Notes under the pieces: generated by a model
Database searches by the model: none
What the model was told of the DNA's origin: nothing
Seen by the model: only the letters and a program-made list of their open reading frames with translations
Assembly: GCA_030065235.1 (NCBI GenBank)
Contig: JASJDC010000003.1
Coordinates: forward strand, 365,997 to 429,996
Source of the DNA: Alphaproteobacteria bacterium
Lineage (GTDB): Bacteria > Pseudomonadota > Alphaproteobacteria > UBA8366 > Aestuariispiraceae
Reading direction: 5' to 3'
DNA: 64,000 bases
Position numbers and translations under genes: made by a program
Part shown: positions 25,386 to 36,617 of the stretch, one piece after another
Position numbering within the stretch: position 1 is the stretch's first letter
Layout of the letters: every line of letters begins with the position of its first letter

Positions 25386-27605
25386 TCAGAATGATGGATC
25401 GATTGATGACGTTTCGGCAGTCGTCAGTGTCTTCAATGTGAAGCGAAAAATCAGACTGTCCGACGGTTCCGCGTCGCTGGTCCCGGTGAAGGTCCGGGAA
25501 TAGCGGGCCGAGAAAAGGAAACACTCGTCCTCATAGGTCAGCGCCGCGGCGTGCGCCAGAGACTCGTCCTCCTCCAAGTCTTGCGTCGTCGACACCGCCG
25601 CCCGCCAATAGTCGTCCCATTGTCCGTAGACCTCGAGTTTAACTTCATCGAGTTCCGGTGTGTCATTGGAGGCGCCGTCGCGTAGGAACACATAGTCTGC
25701 GTTTGCGCCCAATGCATCGGTCCCAAGCGTCAAAGCGAACTCGCTTCGGTTGAATTGCCCGTCATCTTCGTCAAAGCGCGCCCGATAGAATGCATTGACG
25801 AAACGTGTGGGCCTGACATCGATGCGTCCGACGATGTCGGACCTGCCGGACGACAACCCGGTCTCGGCTTCCAAGTCGGCGTCATCAGTCAGCCTGTGCC
25901 GTTGCGCCGCAAAGGCGGATATCATCCCGCCGTGATTGAAATGGCGCGTCAAGCGCAGACCATACAACACGCGCGTGCCGCCCTCGACCCGGTCCAGCCC
26001 CGGCAGGCTGCTAAAGTCGAATATGTTCGACTCGTCCAATTCGACCACCGTGCTGTCGTCATTTGAAATGTCTTCGGAGTTTCCGCCGTTCGGAGCTGCA
26101 ATGAGACCGACCACGGGTTCGACAACGAAATCGCCGCCGGCGTCGTTGGCGATAAACGGATATCTGAGATCCATCCGAGCGCGCGGCGAGGCCCGGTAGT
26201 CGAACCCGTCGTCGACGCGACGGCCGGCGTCATCGAACTCGCGATTGTGATCCGTATAGTAGAGATCCGTGCGCAAGCTGAGGGACGCGGTCGCGACCAG
26301 CCCGAAAGAGGTCGTATAGGGAAGCTCATAGCCGAAATCGGCGGATGCGCGTTGACTGTCGGCGCGATCGTCCTGTTGGAGGGTCCGCAAGTTCGCATCC
26401 AGCGACCAGCGGCCGCCGAACTGATCCATCTCTCCAAATCCATTATACTGGATGTCGGGCAGAACAAGCGGCTCGTCGTCGCGCACGCCGCTGCGCAAAT
26501 CCTGAAAGACGTAACCGTTGGCCGCGATATAGTTTCGGTTGTTAAAACCCTCGACATAGCCGTTCGAAATATTGGCGTTGCCTGGATCGCCGAAAAAGTC
26601 GAACCGCCGCAGATAGTCGCGGTCAGACGAGCGGTTGATTTCAAGACCGGCGCGCCACTGGTCGTCGATGTCGAAACGCGCATCGGCGAAGAGGTGGCCG
26701 CGAAGATCGTCTTCCTCAACCCGCTCGGTCTCGGTATCGCCAATGCGCCGATCGGCCACGGTGAAGCTTCCCGATAGATTGATTTCGCCGGTATTGAAGC
26801 GCTGCCGGTATTCGCCGGAATAGATTAGGCCTTCGTCGTCGGTGTAGATGGGCTCGATCGTCGCGTCTTTATCGTCCGCGATCGCCCAAAAGAAGGGCAC
26901 GCGGGTGAAGAAACCCAAATCGCTGTTCGTGCCAACCGTCGGAGTCAGGAACCCCGTCTTGCGCTCCACGCTCGGATCGGCGTGTGTGAAATAGGGCGTA
27001 TAGGCGACTGGGACGCCGTAGAATTCGAGAGACGCGTCGAAATACTCGATTTGACGCTCTTGTTGATCGTGGACGATCCGGTTCGCTTTGAGTTGCCAGA
27101 GAGGCGCGCGGGTTGGGTCTTCTCTGCAGACGTCGCAGGCGGAATAGACGCCACGCGCCAATTCCGTAATCCGTCCGTCGCTGCGCCTTCCGCCCGCGGC
27201 CGCGAACCGTCCGTTATTCTCCAGAAGAACGCGGATTTGCTCGATCACGCCGTCTCTCAACTCGTTGGACAGCTCGACATAGTCGGCGAAGAAGACCTCG
27301 CCCGACGGTTCGATCAGCTTTACATCGCCGGATGCGGTGACCGTGCCCGTTCGTTGATTGTAGGAGATGCTGTCCGCGAGAAGAAGGCGTTCCCCTTGCG
27401 CAACCTCGACCGCGCCGCTGGCTGTCACCAATCCAAGTTCGTCATCGTAGGACACCGCATCAGCCTGCAAGTAGATCGGTGTGTTGAGATCGACCTCTTG
27501 GGCCTCAGCCGGGACCATAGAGCAGATCAGCGCAACAAGCGTACATGCCGCGAGCGCTCGCAAAACGCTCAATTCCCACCATCGGCCTGATACAGAGGAG
27601 GCCAT
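25386..27605 (-). CDS. lptD: LPS-assembly protein LptD
   Basis: Outer-membrane barrel that inserts LPS into the outer leaflet. 739 residues. Signal peptide (VLRALAACTLVALICSMVPAEA), then an OstA/LptA-like domain (IYLQADAVSYDDELGLVTASGAVEV) and the barrel with YFDASLEFYGVPVAYTPYF, the segment conserved in LptD. Cysteines: a CDVC pair in the periplasmic domain and only one near the C-terminus (DECFLFSARYS), where E. coli has CC. ATG at 27605 has GGAGGA eight bases upstream, inside the end of lptG; one base separates the two genes. Confidence 0.94.
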   Translation of the reverse strand: MASSVSGRWWELSVLRALAACTLVALICSMVPAEAQEVDLNTPIYLQADAVSYDDELGLVTASGAVEVAQGERLLLADSISYNQRTGTVTASGDVKLIEPSGEVFFADYVELSNELRDGVIEQIRVLLENNGRFAAAGGRRSDGRITELARGVYSACDVCREDPTRAPLWQLKANRIVHDQQERQIEYFDASLEFYGVPVAYTPYFTHADPSVERKTGFLTPTVGTNSDLGFFTRVPFFWAIADDKDATIEPIYTDDEGLIYSGEYRQRFNTGEINLSGSFTVADRRIGDTETERVEEDDLRGHLFADARFDIDDQWRAGLEINRSSDRDYLRRFDFFGDPGNANISNGYVEGFNNRNYIAANGYVFQDLRSGVRDDEPLVLPDIQYNGFGEMDQFGGRWSLDANLRTLQQDDRADSQRASADFGYELPYTTSFGLVATASLSLRTDLYYTDHNREFDDAGRRVDDGFDYRASPRARMDLRYPFIANDAGGDFVVEPVVGLIAAPNGGNSEDISNDDSTVVELDESNIFDFSSLPGLDRVEGGTRVLYGLRLTRHFNHGGMISAFAAQRHRLTDDADLEAETGLSSGRSDIVGRIDVRPTRFVNAFYRARFDEDDGQFNRSEFALTLGTDALGANADYVFLRDGASNDTPELDEVKLEVYGQWDDYWRAAVSTTQDLEEDESLAHAAALTYEDECFLFSARYSRTFTGTSDAEPSDSLIFRFTLKTLTTAETSSIDPSF

Positions 27606-27606
27606 G

Positions 27607-28701
27607 CTAGCCGTCCTCCAGATGTAGTAGGGCGGTCAATCCGAGCATTGTCATGACGCCGGCGGGAATCCAGGCGGCCAGAACGATTGGGACGCCGGTG
27701 GACAGCCCCAGCGCATGCACCACTTGGGTCACAAAGAAAAAGGTGAAGCCACAGATGACGCCGCCGAGGATCAGGAAAGCGGCGCTGCGGCGCTGACTTG
27801 TTCTCAACGAGAAGACAGCGCCGACAAGAACCATCGCAAAAAATAATAAAGGCGTCGCCAAGAGGCTATGAAATCTCAGCCGATGCTCGATCGCGCTGAA
27901 GCCCGCATTCTCTAACTGTTCAATGAAGCGCGGCAATTCCCAGAAGGATACCGCTTCGGCGGACGCGAAGCTTTCGCGGACATCGGCCTTGGTCATCGCG
28001 GTGCGCAATCGATACTGGTCTATGATGGCGGTCTGGCCGCCGAGGCCTAAGGTTCGAACCGCGCTCAATTCCCAGAACCCGGACTCGAGCGCCGCCGCCT
28101 CGGCGTCAATCCGTTCGAGCACCCGGTCCGACTTATCCAGCCGAAGCGCCATGACGTCGCTCAGTTCCAAGGACTCGCCGTCTACCCGTCCGGCGTGCAG
28201 GATCAGGTATTCGGTCTCGCCAATTTCGCGCAGCCAGAAACCCGATTTGCCCAGCGCGAGCTGATTGGTCTTTTTTCGAAGGAACTCGGTTTCGATTTCT
28301 TCGAACTGGGCGTTCAGAGTCGCCGCAAACGGATTCACGAAAGCGACTTGGCCGATACCGACAAGAACGGCGATGCACAAGGCGGGTCCGATCAGCTGCC
28401 AAGGCGACATGCCCGACGCCCGCGCCACCACCAACTCGTTTACCCGCGCCAGTCGCCAAAACGCGATCATCGATCCAAGCAGGATGATGAAGGGGGTGAT
28501 TTCCTGGACCAGCACGGGCAGCTTCAGCGCCGCCATCTTCAAGACCAGCGCGAAGCCGATATTCTCTTTGCCTGACGCGCGCCGCAACAATTCGATGATG
28601 TCGAACAAAGCCACGATCAAGCTGAAGACGGCGAAGACGATCGCCAGCCAAAGCAGGTAGTGCCGGCAAAGATAGAGCGTGATTGTCCGAGCCGAAACCA
28701 T
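27607..28701 (-). CDS. lptG: LPS export ABC transporter permease LptG
   Basis: 364 residues from ATG at 28701, four bases after the lptF stop; the frame to 28779 would overlap lptF. YjgP/YjgQ topology: N-terminal helices (YLLWLAIVFAVFSLIVALFDIIELLRR), a helix pair around VLVQEITPFIILLGSMIAFWRLARVNELVVARASGMS, a periplasmic beta-jellyroll, then three C-terminal helices (LLFFAMVLVGAVF, SAAFLILGGVICGFTFFF, VPIVLAAWIPAGVMTMLGL). Works with LptF and LptB to lift LPS from the inner membrane. Confidence 0.93.
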   Translation of the reverse strand: MVSARTITLYLCRHYLLWLAIVFAVFSLIVALFDIIELLRRASGKENIGFALVLKMAALKLPVLVQEITPFIILLGSMIAFWRLARVNELVVARASGMSPWQLIGPALCIAVLVGIGQVAFVNPFAATLNAQFEEIETEFLRKKTNQLALGKSGFWLREIGETEYLILHAGRVDGESLELSDVMALRLDKSDRVLERIDAEAAALESGFWELSAVRTLGLGGQTAIIDQYRLRTAMTKADVRESFASAEAVSFWELPRFIEQLENAGFSAIEHRLRFHSLLATPLLFFAMVLVGAVFSLRTSQRRSAAFLILGGVICGFTFFFVTQVVHALGLSTGVPIVLAAWIPAGVMTMLGLTALLHLEDG

Positions 28702-28705
28702 CGGT

Positions 28706-29818
28706 CTAGGCCGCCGCCTCGGCAAGCGGCGTGGCGCGTCTTCGCCGCCGACCCGGTCGAAGCAACAAGCCGACGCCAACCAGGAAAGGCAGGATTGCGG
28801 CGGCGTACAAGACCGGAATGAAGACCCCGTTCTTGCTGGCGGCGGACACCAAAGCCATGTTCGCCGCGAGCAAACCGGTCATGCTGAGCACGGCCAGGAT
28901 GATAGGGCGGGTGTGCCCGAGTCGGCTGGTTTCCGTCTTCAATAAGAACAAGAGGGCGAGACTGACATAGGACAGGCCGAGGATGGGTTGGGCGAGACGA
29001 TTATGGCCTTGCGCGATAAGTCGGGTTCGATTCTTGACGTCGTAGGTGCTGTTGTCTGGATAGAGCAGATCGGGGAGGAATCGCTCATTGTCTTCGCGAT
29101 AAGAGCGGTTGGCGCTATCGTCATTTTTCAGATCGAATGTGTATTCATCAAACCAGACGGCATGCACCTCTCCGTCCGTCTCGGTCTGCTGATTGCCGTT
29201 TCGCAACAAGAGGCGCGCGCCTGTGTCAGTGTCGACAACCCCGCCGCGCTCGGCGACTACCGTCACCCGTTCGCCATTTTTCTGTTCGCTATGGATCACC
29301 AATCCCAGGAAATCGCCGTTGCTGTCGGTGGCGCGCACAAAGACGGTAAGATCCGAACGAATGTCATTGAACTGACCGGGTTTGATCAACAACGAGCCAA
29401 TTTCAGAGCGCGCCTGAGTCAGATAGCTGCGCAGCGCCTGCGCCGATAGCGGCATCAGATATAGTGAGAATAAATACCCGATCAGCACCGCCAACGCGCC
29501 CGCCCAAAGACCGGGCGCCGCCAGTCGAAAGGAGCTCACGCCTGCAGCACGCAAGACCACCAATTCACTGCCGCTCTGCATGCGGCTATAGGTGAACAGG
29601 GCGGCCCCGAAGACCGCAATCGGCAGTAGGGCGGCGAAGATCCGCGCCGAGATTAGGAAAGCCAGATAGGCGAAATCGGATGCCGGCAGCCCCCGATTCA
29701 CGATCAGGTCGACGAATCGGACGGTTTGCTGCAAAACGATCGCAAGACATAGGATCACGCTGGCCGCCAAGGCGGCCGCCAGAATCTGCATCGTGATGTG
29801 ACGGCCGATGAATTTCAT
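28706..29818 (-). CDS. lptF: LPS export ABC transporter permease LptF
   Basis: 370 residues from ATG at 29818. MKFIGRHITMQILAAALAASVILCLAIVLQQTVRFVDLIVNRG is, in parts, the usual LptF opening (KFIGRHITMQI, FVDLIVNRG). Membrane helices at both ends flank a periplasmic jellyroll (about 130-270) containing IRSDLTVFVRATDSNGDFLGLVIH. RMQSGSELVVLRAAGVS is the coupling-helix region shared with LptG. First gene of the lptF-lptG-lptD-surA-rsmA operon; its promoter should lie in 29819-30179. Confidence 0.93.
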   Translation of the reverse strand: MKFIGRHITMQILAAALAASVILCLAIVLQQTVRFVDLIVNRGLPASDFAYLAFLISARIFAALLPIAVFGAALFTYSRMQSGSELVVLRAAGVSSFRLAAPGLWAGALAVLIGYLFSLYLMPLSAQALRSYLTQARSEIGSLLIKPGQFNDIRSDLTVFVRATDSNGDFLGLVIHSEQKNGERVTVVAERGGVVDTDTGARLLLRNGNQQTETDGEVHAVWFDEYTFDLKNDDSANRSYREDNERFLPDLLYPDNSTYDVKNRTRLIAQGHNRLAQPILGLSYVSLALLFLLKTETSRLGHTRPIILAVLSMTGLLAANMALVSAASKNGVFIPVLYAAAILPFLVGVGLLLRPGRRRRRATPLAEAAA

Positions 29819-30179
29819 CGCTTCAATTCCGACACGATCTGTGTCCTCGCGTTCTCCAGAGCTGACTCTGGCCTCGATCGGGCACACAAGTAACAAAGGC
29901 GCGCTGGGCATGCACGCCAAAAATACGCCGCAAATAGCTGGAATCAATTAAGGAATCCCACAAAACAGTTGCTTGCTCGAGGCCGATTCGCATCGGGCCC
30001 CGGCATTGCGCCGGCGGCCGATTCCTTGTGCGTTCCGATCAGTGGGGGCCGCTGCGGGCTTGTCCGAAGCCCGCGGGGCGTTAAAGGTGGTCTAGGTTCT
30101 AGCGTCGGGGCGTAACCCCTCTGCCGTCATATCGAAGGCGGCCATCTGACTGGAAGAAAATCAAGAGGATCATCAAGCC
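29819..30179. other. Divergent lptF/pepA promoter region
   Basis: 361 bases with no supported gene. It must carry promoters for the LPS-export operon (minus) and pepA (plus). One hairpin, GCGGGCTT with AAGCCCGC (30054-30074, GTCCG loop), lies about 105 bases before pepA and would be in its leader or downstream of an unseen small transcript; it lacks a U run. Confidence 0.5.
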
Positions 30180-31655
30180 ATGAAGGTCGGCTTCGCGGAC
30201 AAAGCGCCGCAGAAAACGGGAACAATCATCGTCGGCGTCCATGAGGGGCGCAAATTGACCGCCGCCGCGCAGATGTTGGACGCGGCGACGGACGGCGCGG
30301 TTTCGCGATCGGTGAAGACGGCTGGGTTCAATGGCAAGAAACACCAAACTCTGCAAATCCTGGCGCCTGCCGGCGTCAAGGCGGATCGGATCGTTTTGAT
30401 GGGCCTCGGCAAAGGGCTGTCGGCGCTGGACGCGGCCAAGACCGGCGGCGCGTTGTGCGCTTTGCTGAACGCCGTTCATGAAAAAGACGCGGTGATCCAT
30501 CTCGATGAAGGGGCGGAGGATTTGGGCGACGCCGCCGCGGAAATGGCTTCGGGCGTTCAGCTCCGCTCCTATCGTTTCGATCGATACCGCACCCGCGAGC
30601 CGGCGGATAAGAAGCCCAGTCTCAAGAAGGTCACAATCGTGACCCCGGCGACCTCCGATGCGCGCAAGCGCCATAAGTCCCTGGCCGCCGTCGCCGAAGG
30701 CGTGCATCTCACCCGGGATCTGGTCTCCGAGCCGCCGAATGTCCTCTACCCTGAGAGTTTCGCCGCCGAAGCCAAGAAATTGGCCGAGCTCGGCGTTTCG
30801 GTTGAGGTGCTCGGCGAAAAACAGATGCGTAAATTGGGCATGGGGGCGCTGCTTGGCGTTGGACAGGGGTCCTTGCGCGAAAGTCAAATGGTCGTGATGC
30901 AATGGCAAGGCGCGCGCGCGTCCGCGGCGCCGGTCGCTTTTGTCGGCAAGGGCGTGACCTTTGACACCGGGGGCATTTCGCTGAAACCCGGCCCCGGCAT
31001 GGAAGAGATGAAATGGGACATGGGCGGCGCCGGCGTTGTCGCTGGATTGATGAAAGCGCTGGCCGGGCGGAAGGCGAAGGTCAACGCGGTCGGCGTGCTG
31101 GGATTGGTCGAGAATATGCCGGACGGTGCGGCGCAGCGGCCTGGCGACATTGTCACCACCATGTCCGGCCAGACCATCGAAATTCACAATACCGACGCGG
31201 AGGGCCGGTTGGTGCTGGCCGACGCGCTCTGGTACACGCAGGACCGTTTCAAGCCGCGCTATATGATCGATCTGGCGACCCTGACCGGGGCGATGATCAT
31301 CGCGCTTGGCAATGAATATGCCGGTTTCTTCTCCAATGACGACGATCTCTCTGCGGCGCTTAGCGCGGCGGGCGAGGCGACCGGCGAGAAGGTCTGGCGT
31401 TTGCCGTTGGCCGAAGCCTACGACAATCTGATCAAGACCGACGGCGCCGACATGAAGAATATCGGCGGCCGCGGGGCGGGATCGATCACGGCGGCGCAGC
31501 TGCTGCAGCGGTTCGTCAACGATACGCCCTGGGCGCATCTCGACATCGCCGGCGTCACCTGGTCATCGAAAGACTCGCCGCTGGCGGCCAAGGGCGCGAC
31601 TGCCTACGGCGTGCGGCTGCTCGACCGATTGGTCGCCGACAATTACGAAGGCTGA
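30180..31655 (+). CDS. pepA: Leucyl aminopeptidase
   Basis: M17 two-metal aminopeptidase of 491 residues that removes N-terminal residues from cytoplasmic peptides. The metal and substrate loop is visible: VGKGVTFDTGGISLKPG, MKWDMGGAGVV, the signature NTDAEGRLVLADAL and IDLATLTGA. The N-terminal macro-like domain covers about 1-165. AGAGGATCATCAAGCC lies before the ATG at 30180. It is 27 bases upstream of holC, the conserved pepA-holC pair. Confidence 0.96.
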   Translation: MKVGFADKAPQKTGTIIVGVHEGRKLTAAAQMLDAATDGAVSRSVKTAGFNGKKHQTLQILAPAGVKADRIVLMGLGKGLSALDAAKTGGALCALLNAVHEKDAVIHLDEGAEDLGDAAAEMASGVQLRSYRFDRYRTREPADKKPSLKKVTIVTPATSDARKRHKSLAAVAEGVHLTRDLVSEPPNVLYPESFAAEAKKLAELGVSVEVLGEKQMRKLGMGALLGVGQGSLRESQMVVMQWQGARASAAPVAFVGKGVTFDTGGISLKPGPGMEEMKWDMGGAGVVAGLMKALAGRKAKVNAVGVLGLVENMPDGAAQRPGDIVTTMSGQTIEIHNTDAEGRLVLADALWYTQDRFKPRYMIDLATLTGAMIIALGNEYAGFFSNDDDLSAALSAAGEATGEKVWRLPLAEAYDNLIKTDGADMKNIGGRGAGSITAAQLLQRFVNDTPWAHLDIAGVTWSSKDSPLAAKGATAYGVRLLDRLVADNYEG

Positions 31656-31682
31656 CGACGGCGCCGCCGTTTAGGTCCGGGC

Positions 31683-32144
31683 ATGAGCCTTCCAGAGATC
31701 CGGTTCTATCATTTGACGCGCACGCCGCTTGAGACCGCTTTACCCGACTTGTTGGGCCGCAGTCTGGAGCGCGGCTGGCGCGCCGTTGTCATGACCGGAT
31801 CGGAGACGCGGACCGCACATCTCAGTTCCGTGCTCTGGACGCGCGATCCGTCGAGTTTCCTGCCGCACGGCCAGGCCGAAGACGGCCGCGCCTCGGCGCA
31901 GCCGATCTGGCTGACCCATCTGGATGAAAACCCCAACGGCGCAAAGGTCTGTTTCCTCACCGACGGGGCCGCTACGGAGAATAGCCGTTTTTTTGAGATA
32001 GTTTGCGTGCTTTTCGACGGCGATGATCCGGAGGCGGTGGCGGCTGCGCGCAGCCAATGGAGCGCTTATAAGGAAAGGGCCCATCCTTTGGCCTATTGGG
32101 TTCAGGATTCTCGCGGCGCTTGGAGCAAAAAGATGGAGGCGTAA
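31683..32144 (+). CDS. holC: DNA polymerase III subunit chi
   Basis: 153 residues; the chi subunit bridges the clamp loader and single-strand-binding protein. The opening IRFYHLTRTPLETALPDLLGRSLERGWRAVV and the WTRDPSSFLPHG..(QPIWLT) segment are characteristic, as is the C-terminal SQWSAYKERAHPLAYWVQD. It follows pepA in the same operon. Confidence 0.92.
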   Translation: MSLPEIRFYHLTRTPLETALPDLLGRSLERGWRAVVMTGSETRTAHLSSVLWTRDPSSFLPHGQAEDGRASAQPIWLTHLDENPNGAKVCFLTDGAATENSRFFEIVCVLFDGDDPEAVAAARSQWSAYKERAHPLAYWVQDSRGAWSKKMEA

Positions 32145-32299
32145 AGGGGTCCAGCGGGCTTTAGGCAGCGCGATCCGCGGTTCGAGGCCTGTTCGGCGGC
32201 AGCTTAAAGTTTGGTCCGGATTTAGGCTTCACCTGTCAAGATTGGCATGATATGGGTCGGTTATAAGATATTAAGAAATCAATAATATATAGGTGATGC

Positions 32300-32740
32300 G
32301 TGTTTCGTGATCGTATTTCGTCTTTGTCCGGGGCCGTTTTCGCGCTCTGTGCCTTCGGGGTCTGTTTGGAACCCGCGGCTGCCGAAAGTCCGATGTGGGA
32401 CCAGGCGCCGCGTTGGGAATGCCTGCAGCGCGACTTTCAGGCCGCCTGCGCCGGAGGATTGGGGCCAGAGTGCCAGACGAACCCGGTGCGCCGGCCGGAG
32501 ACCCTGATCCTCGATTTCCCGGAGAATGTGGTGGTCCGCGATTCCGGCGTCAGCACCTCCTATGTCCCTATCGCTGGAAAGACGACCGACCGGCGCAGGC
32601 GGATCTCTTTCGTGCTCTATGGCCAGGGCGGCGACACCATGCTGCACTATGCCGGCGGCGACGCCGTCTCGACCTCCCTCCCGCCCAAAGGCGGCTCCGT
32701 AAGCCTCAAATTCTACAGCTGCGCGCCGGCGGTAGAGTAG
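32300..32740 (+). CDS. Hypothetical secreted protein
   Basis: 146 residues from GTG at 32300 (AGGTG six bases upstream; the nearby ATG at 32295 is in another frame and stops after four codons). The N-terminus is a signal peptide (ISSLSGAVFALCAFGVCLEPAAAESP, cleavage near AAA-ES). The mature part of about 120 residues has four Cys (WECL, AACAGGLGPEC) plus one near the end (FYSCAP) and reads like beta strands (SYVPIAG, RRISFVLYGQGG, VSLKFYSCA). I recognise no family. It lies 155 bases after holC, with an AT-rich upstream region that may be its own promoter. Confidence 0.65.
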   Translation: MFRDRISSLSGAVFALCAFGVCLEPAAAESPMWDQAPRWECLQRDFQAACAGGLGPECQTNPVRRPETLILDFPENVVVRDSGVSTSYVPIAGKTTDRRRRISFVLYGQGGDTMLHYAGGDAVSTSLPPKGGSVSLKFYSCAPAVE

Positions 32741-32779
32741 GGCGGGGTCAACCGAATCCGCTCGGCCAAGCACCCACGA

Positions 32780-33238
32780 TTATAGCGGTATCGTGAGGCC
32801 GGTCTTCACCCGGTCCATCACGACCATGGTGTTGAATTTCTGGATGTGGCCGTTGCCGTAAAAGACCCGGCGCGTCAGGGCTTCGTACTCCGCCATGTCC
32901 TGGGCGGTGATGACCAACAGGAAATCATACTCGCCGGTCACATAGAAACACTGCTGTATTTCCGGCACCTCCTGAACCTGGCGTTTGAAGCTGTCGATGA
33001 TGTCGGCTCGGCCGCGCTCCAACACGATGGAGACGATCAGGGTGATGCGGCCGCCGACCCGTTCCGGCGCGATCACGGCGCAATCCTTGTCGATCACGCC
33101 TTCCGCGCGCAGGCGCTTGACGCGGCGCTGGCACGCGGTCGGCGAAAGCCCGACGGCCTCTCCCAAGGCGTCGGAGGTCGTCCGGTTGTCCTCCTGCAGA
33201 ATTCGGAGGATCGCTAGATCGAAACTATCGAGTTCCAT
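32780..33238 (-). CDS. Lrp/AsnC family transcriptional regulator
   Basis: 152 residues. The N-terminal winged HTH is LDSFDLAILRILQEDNRTTSDALGEAVGLSPTACQRRVKRL, written in parts: FDLAILRILQEDNR and GEAVGLSPTACQRRVKRL. The C-terminal RAM effector domain follows (PEIQQCFYVTGEYDFLLVITAQDMAEYEAL). Such regulators respond to amino acids and often control a neighbouring transporter; the EamA-type exporter is divergent across 151 bases. No obvious palindrome was picked out. Confidence 0.92.
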   Translation of the reverse strand: MELDSFDLAILRILQEDNRTTSDALGEAVGLSPTACQRRVKRLRAEGVIDKDCAVIAPERVGGRITLIVSIVLERGRADIIDSFKRQVQEVPEIQQCFYVTGEYDFLLVITAQDMAEYEALTRRVFYGNGHIQKFNTMVVMDRVKTGLTIPL

Positions 33239-33389
33239 GGATTTGCGCCTGATTTCTGCAACTACGCATGAAATTAGCCGAAATCCGGCGTGAGCGCGAG
33301 GCTTTTGCAGCCAAACGCGCTGACCGTCGGCCTACCGTTGCGGTGTGCGGCGATCTTCTTCGCCCATTCGAAACCGCAAGGAGCGTGTC

Positions 33390-34349
33390 ATGCAGAGCAA
33401 CGGGAACAGCCAAGCCCAAGGCGTTTTATGCGGCCTGGGCGCCGCTTTGATCTGGGGGGCTTGGCCGGTCGTGTCTCGGCTCGGACTGGACGGCGCGCTC
33501 AGCGCCTATGACGTCGCGGCCCTGCGGTTCGGCGTGGCGGGTCTGATCCTGGCGCCGTTGGTTCTGCGCGGCGGCGTGTTCAGAGGCGTCAATTGGCGCC
33601 GGGCGCTTATCCTCGCGTGCGGCGCCGGCGTGCCGTATGTCGTGCTGACGGTCGAGGGCTTGCACTATGCGCCGGCGGGGCATGCGGGCGTGATCGTGCC
33701 GAGCTGCATGCTGACTTTCACCGCTTTGGGGGCTTGGCTGTTTCTGGGCGATCGGCCGAACGCCATGCGTGTGCTTGGCATGGCGGCGATCCTTCTAGGC
33801 TTGGCCCTGGTCGGTTGGAGCGCCTTCTCCGCGACGAGTCCGCGCGCCGGGGCCTGGCGCGGCGATCTGATGTTCATCGGCAGCGGGTTCCTCTGGGCCT
33901 GCTATACGCTGGGCGCGCGCGCCTGGTCCTTAAAGCCGATGCAGGCCACGGCTCTCGTCTCCGTGCTGTCGATGCTCCTCTATCTGCCGCCCTATCTGGT
34001 CGTCGCCGGGCCGCGCCTGCTCGACGCGCCGATGCAGTCGGTGCTTGTTCAGGCGCTGTTCCAAGGCGTCTTCGCGGCGGTCCTCGCCTTGCTCCTCTAC
34101 ACGCGTGCAGTGGCGTCGCTCGGCGCGGCGCGCGGCGCCCTTTTCGCCGCGCTCGTCCCAGGCGTCGCGGTCCTGCTGGCCTTTCCCCTGCTCGGCGAGC
34201 GCCCGTCTCTGACCGAGGCCGCCGGTCTCCTCGTCGTCACCCTGGGCATGACCGCCGCCCTCGGCGTTTTACGGTTCCCGAAACTCAGTTTTGGGGAGAC
34301 CGGGGTGCGTGCAGCGGCACGCTTTTGCCGCTACCGCCGAGAAGCTTAG
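33390..34349 (+). CDS. DMT/EamA family exporter
   Basis: 319 residues from ATG at 33390, with AAGGAG seven bases upstream. Ten membrane helices in two repeated EamA halves (LCGLGAALIWGAWPVVSRLGL..., then GDLMFIGSGFLWACYTLGARAWS...). Typical of RhaT/YdcZ-type drug/metabolite transporters that export amino acids or related metabolites. Divergent from an Lrp-type regulator, which suggests amino-acid-responsive export. Convergent with the ABC-F gene, three bases apart. Confidence 0.9.
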   Translation: MQSNGNSQAQGVLCGLGAALIWGAWPVVSRLGLDGALSAYDVAALRFGVAGLILAPLVLRGGVFRGVNWRRALILACGAGVPYVVLTVEGLHYAPAGHAGVIVPSCMLTFTALGAWLFLGDRPNAMRVLGMAAILLGLALVGWSAFSATSPRAGAWRGDLMFIGSGFLWACYTLGARAWSLKPMQATALVSVLSMLLYLPPYLVVAGPRLLDAPMQSVLVQALFQGVFAAVLALLLYTRAVASLGAARGALFAALVPGVAVLLAFPLLGERPSLTEAAGLLVVTLGMTAALGVLRFPKLSFGETGVRAAARFCRYRREA

Positions 34350-34352
34350 CGA

Positions 34353-36266
<1,914 letters not shown>

Positions 36267-36617
36267 AGCGTTGGGGAGGCGTGCGGTCCGGTCTTTCTTC
36301 GGCCTGTCTCGACGCGGTGTCTCGCCCCATGCGAAACGCGCCCGACCAGCCCTTGAATGGGGGCGATACCCCGGCTATAAGCCCGCCGTCAACGCGCCGT
36401 CGTCCGGAAGAATGACCCTCTGGGCGACGCGCTTCATCGTCATCATGACCGAACCGCAGTGAATCTCACGGAGCAGCCGAGCGTTAGGACCGAGGCCCCC
36501 TGACTGACGCAGAGCCGGCCTGGAATGGCCCGCCGCGTCGAGGCCTCGCCAAGCGATCCGGTCGTGACACCCCGCTTTCCGCGCCCCCGAGGCGCTTGCA
36601 TTTAAGAGGAGCCTGCA
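36267..36617. other. Intergenic region between the ABC-F gene and ndk
   Basis: 351 GC-rich bases; divergent promoters for the ABC-F gene and ndk expected. I see no supported gene and no recognised operator. AAGAGGAGCC directly before ndk is a strong ribosome site. Confidence 0.5.

Noticed and set aside
28045..28070. GGTTCGAACC, resembling a tRNA T-loop
   Set aside because: It is inside lptG and no acceptor, D or anticodon stems surround it.
30099..31538. 479-codon minus-strand open frame
   Set aside because: Antisense shadow of pepA.
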